Shown: positions 63,322 to 64,000 of the stretch, in pieces
Numbering within the stretch: the first letter of the stretch is position 1
Layout: the number at the start of each line of letters is the position of its first letter
Assembly: GCA_024763365.1 (NCBI GenBank)
Contig: JANTFO010000002.1
Coordinates: forward strand, 1 to 64,000
Source of the DNA: Flavobacteriaceae bacterium
GTDB taxonomy: Bacteria > Bacteroidota > Bacteroidia > Flavobacteriales > Flavobacteriaceae
Direction: 5' to 3'
DNA length: 64,000 bases
Notes under the pieces: model-generated
Databases searched by the model: none
Told to the model about the DNA's origin: nothing
The model's input: only the letters and a program-made list of their open reading frames with translations
Made by a program: the position numbers and the translations under genes

Positions 63322-64000
63322 TCAATTGATCGTATAGAATCTTTGAATGTCCATTTCTTGGGGTAGTTTTTGGGCATTTGTCATATGCTTATACAAAGTT
63401 TGGGCTAAATAAGGTGCGATAATCACTCCACGTGTACCTAATCCATTTAAAAGTGCCATATTTTTGTATGAGGGATGTATGCCAATAACAGGCCTTCTAT
63501 CCTTTACAGTAGGCCTGATACCGATTTTTCGAGCAACAATTTCATAAGGTACACTCAAAAAACTTTTTAACTTTTCTTCAATCTCAAATTGTGCTTCATC
63601 AGTTGGACTTAATGTGATATCCTCCCAGTTATACGTAGCGCCAGTAATGTATAGATTATCACCCAGAGGCACTAAAAATACACCAGATTTGATTGTAAAA
63701 TCTATAGTAAGTTCAGGAATTTTAAGTACTAACATTTCACCTTTAGCAGGTTTCATTTCAACCTCATTAAAAAAAGGATTATATAAAACATAAGAACCCT
63801 CTGAAAAAATAATTTTATTAAACTTAATATCCTGATACTTAACTCCATATTCATGATGTTCCAACAAACTGTATTTAAAATCTGAAAAAGTGAACAGGCC
63901 CTTTTCTATTAAATAAGACTTATAATCTTTTAATAGTTCTTCACCGGCTACCCTACCTACTCCATGTAACTCTCCAAAGCCAAAGGGTGTCTTTATGCCA
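63322..64000 (-). CDS. FAD-dependent oxidoreductase (partial)
   Basis: The frame stays open to the right edge of the window, so only the C-terminal part of about 225 residues is present. It is DAO-like, with KPAKGEMLVL, GDNLYITGATYNWED and RPVIGIHPSYKNMALLNGLG followed by GVIIAPYLAQTL. These match the FAD-binding and C-terminal parts of the DAO family, which includes amino acid oxidases and ThiO-like enzymes. The N-terminal FAD motif lies outside the window, so the enzyme cannot be named. Confidence 0.75.
   Translation of the reverse strand, partial: GIKTPFGFGELHGVGRVAGEELLKDYKSYLIEKGLFTFSDFKYSLLEHHEYGVKYQDIKFNKIIFSEGSYVLYNPFFNEVEMKPAKGEMLVLKIPELTIDFTIKSGVFLVPLGDNLYITGATYNWEDITLSPTDEAQFEIEEKLKSFLSVPYEIVARKIGIRPTVKDRRPVIGIHPSYKNMALLNGLGTRGVIIAPYLAQTLYKHMTNAQKLPQEMDIQRFYTIN

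Noticed and set aside
1-64000. CRISPR arrays, prophage or insertion sequences
   Set aside because: No regularly spaced direct repeats with unique spacers, no transposase and no phage structural cluster were seen.

Overview
This 64 kb window looks like chromosomal housekeeping DNA from a low-GC member of the Bacteroidota, most likely class Flavobacteriia. The evidence is the gene content (PorT-type beta-barrels, TonB receptors with carboxypeptidase-regulatory-like N-termini, DUF349, DUF3822, DUF4350, monomeric isocitrate dehydrogenase) and the promoters. The TTTG-N19/20-TAnnTTTG promoter of this phylum recurs, cleanest upstream of rplS and tRNA-Lys. I see no prophage, insertion sequence, CRISPR array, integrase other than XerD, or complete restriction or defence locus.

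Layout. 1-4 kb: a truncated exported surface protein, a TPR/HTH regulator and an orphan ComEC-like MBL hydrolase. 4-10 kb (minus strand): hypothetical membrane protein, DUF3822, rsmD, mtaB, alpha/beta hydrolase, rfbC and a lytic transglycosylase. 10-17 kb: RecD-like helicase, PBP4-type peptidase, acyltransferase, small lipoprotein, nucleoside phosphorylase, holA, an orphan HsdR-N-like protein and a dienoyl-CoA-reductase-type SDR. 17-22 kb: tryptophanase, then an OprC-like copper receptor with a small cysteine-containing partner. 22-28 kb: a tandem pair of TrxR-like flavoproteins, a beta-barrel, rplS, a 670-nt gap holding a possible untranslated RNA, and monomeric icd. 28-38 kb: DUF349, aroE, DUF368 (PopT), a TPR protein, recG, gcvT, aroQ and a beta-barrel. 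38-45 kb: RDD protein diverging from a tight spoIIM / membrane protein / DUF4129 / DUF4350 / MoxR / DUF58 operon. 45-50 kb: two beta-barrels, xerD, rny, a 6S-like RNA, zapA and a ZapB-like coiled coil. 50-64 kb: M23 peptidase, TonB receptor, bcp, DUF456, a Spy-like protein, glucosaminidase/LysM lipoprotein, D-cysteine desulfhydrase-like enzyme, tRNA-Lys with duplicated 3' ends, mlaF-mlaE, an ABC-F protein and a truncated FAD oxidoreductase.

Most of the window serves envelope maintenance (transglycosylase, PBP4, glucosaminidase, M23, PopT, Mla, beta-barrels), RNA and ribosome modification (mtaB, rsmD, rny, rplS) and DNA maintenance (holA, recG, xerD, RecD-like helicase).

The less ordinary signals lie between or within ordinary genes: the untranslated candidate RNA ending in a UUCG terminator after rplS, the tandem tRNA-Lys 3'-end duplications carrying a palindromic hairpin, the flavoprotein duplicate that has lost its NADPH-type arginines, and the CxxxM copper-receptor locus. 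Several dispersed palindromic elements also sit at gene ends.
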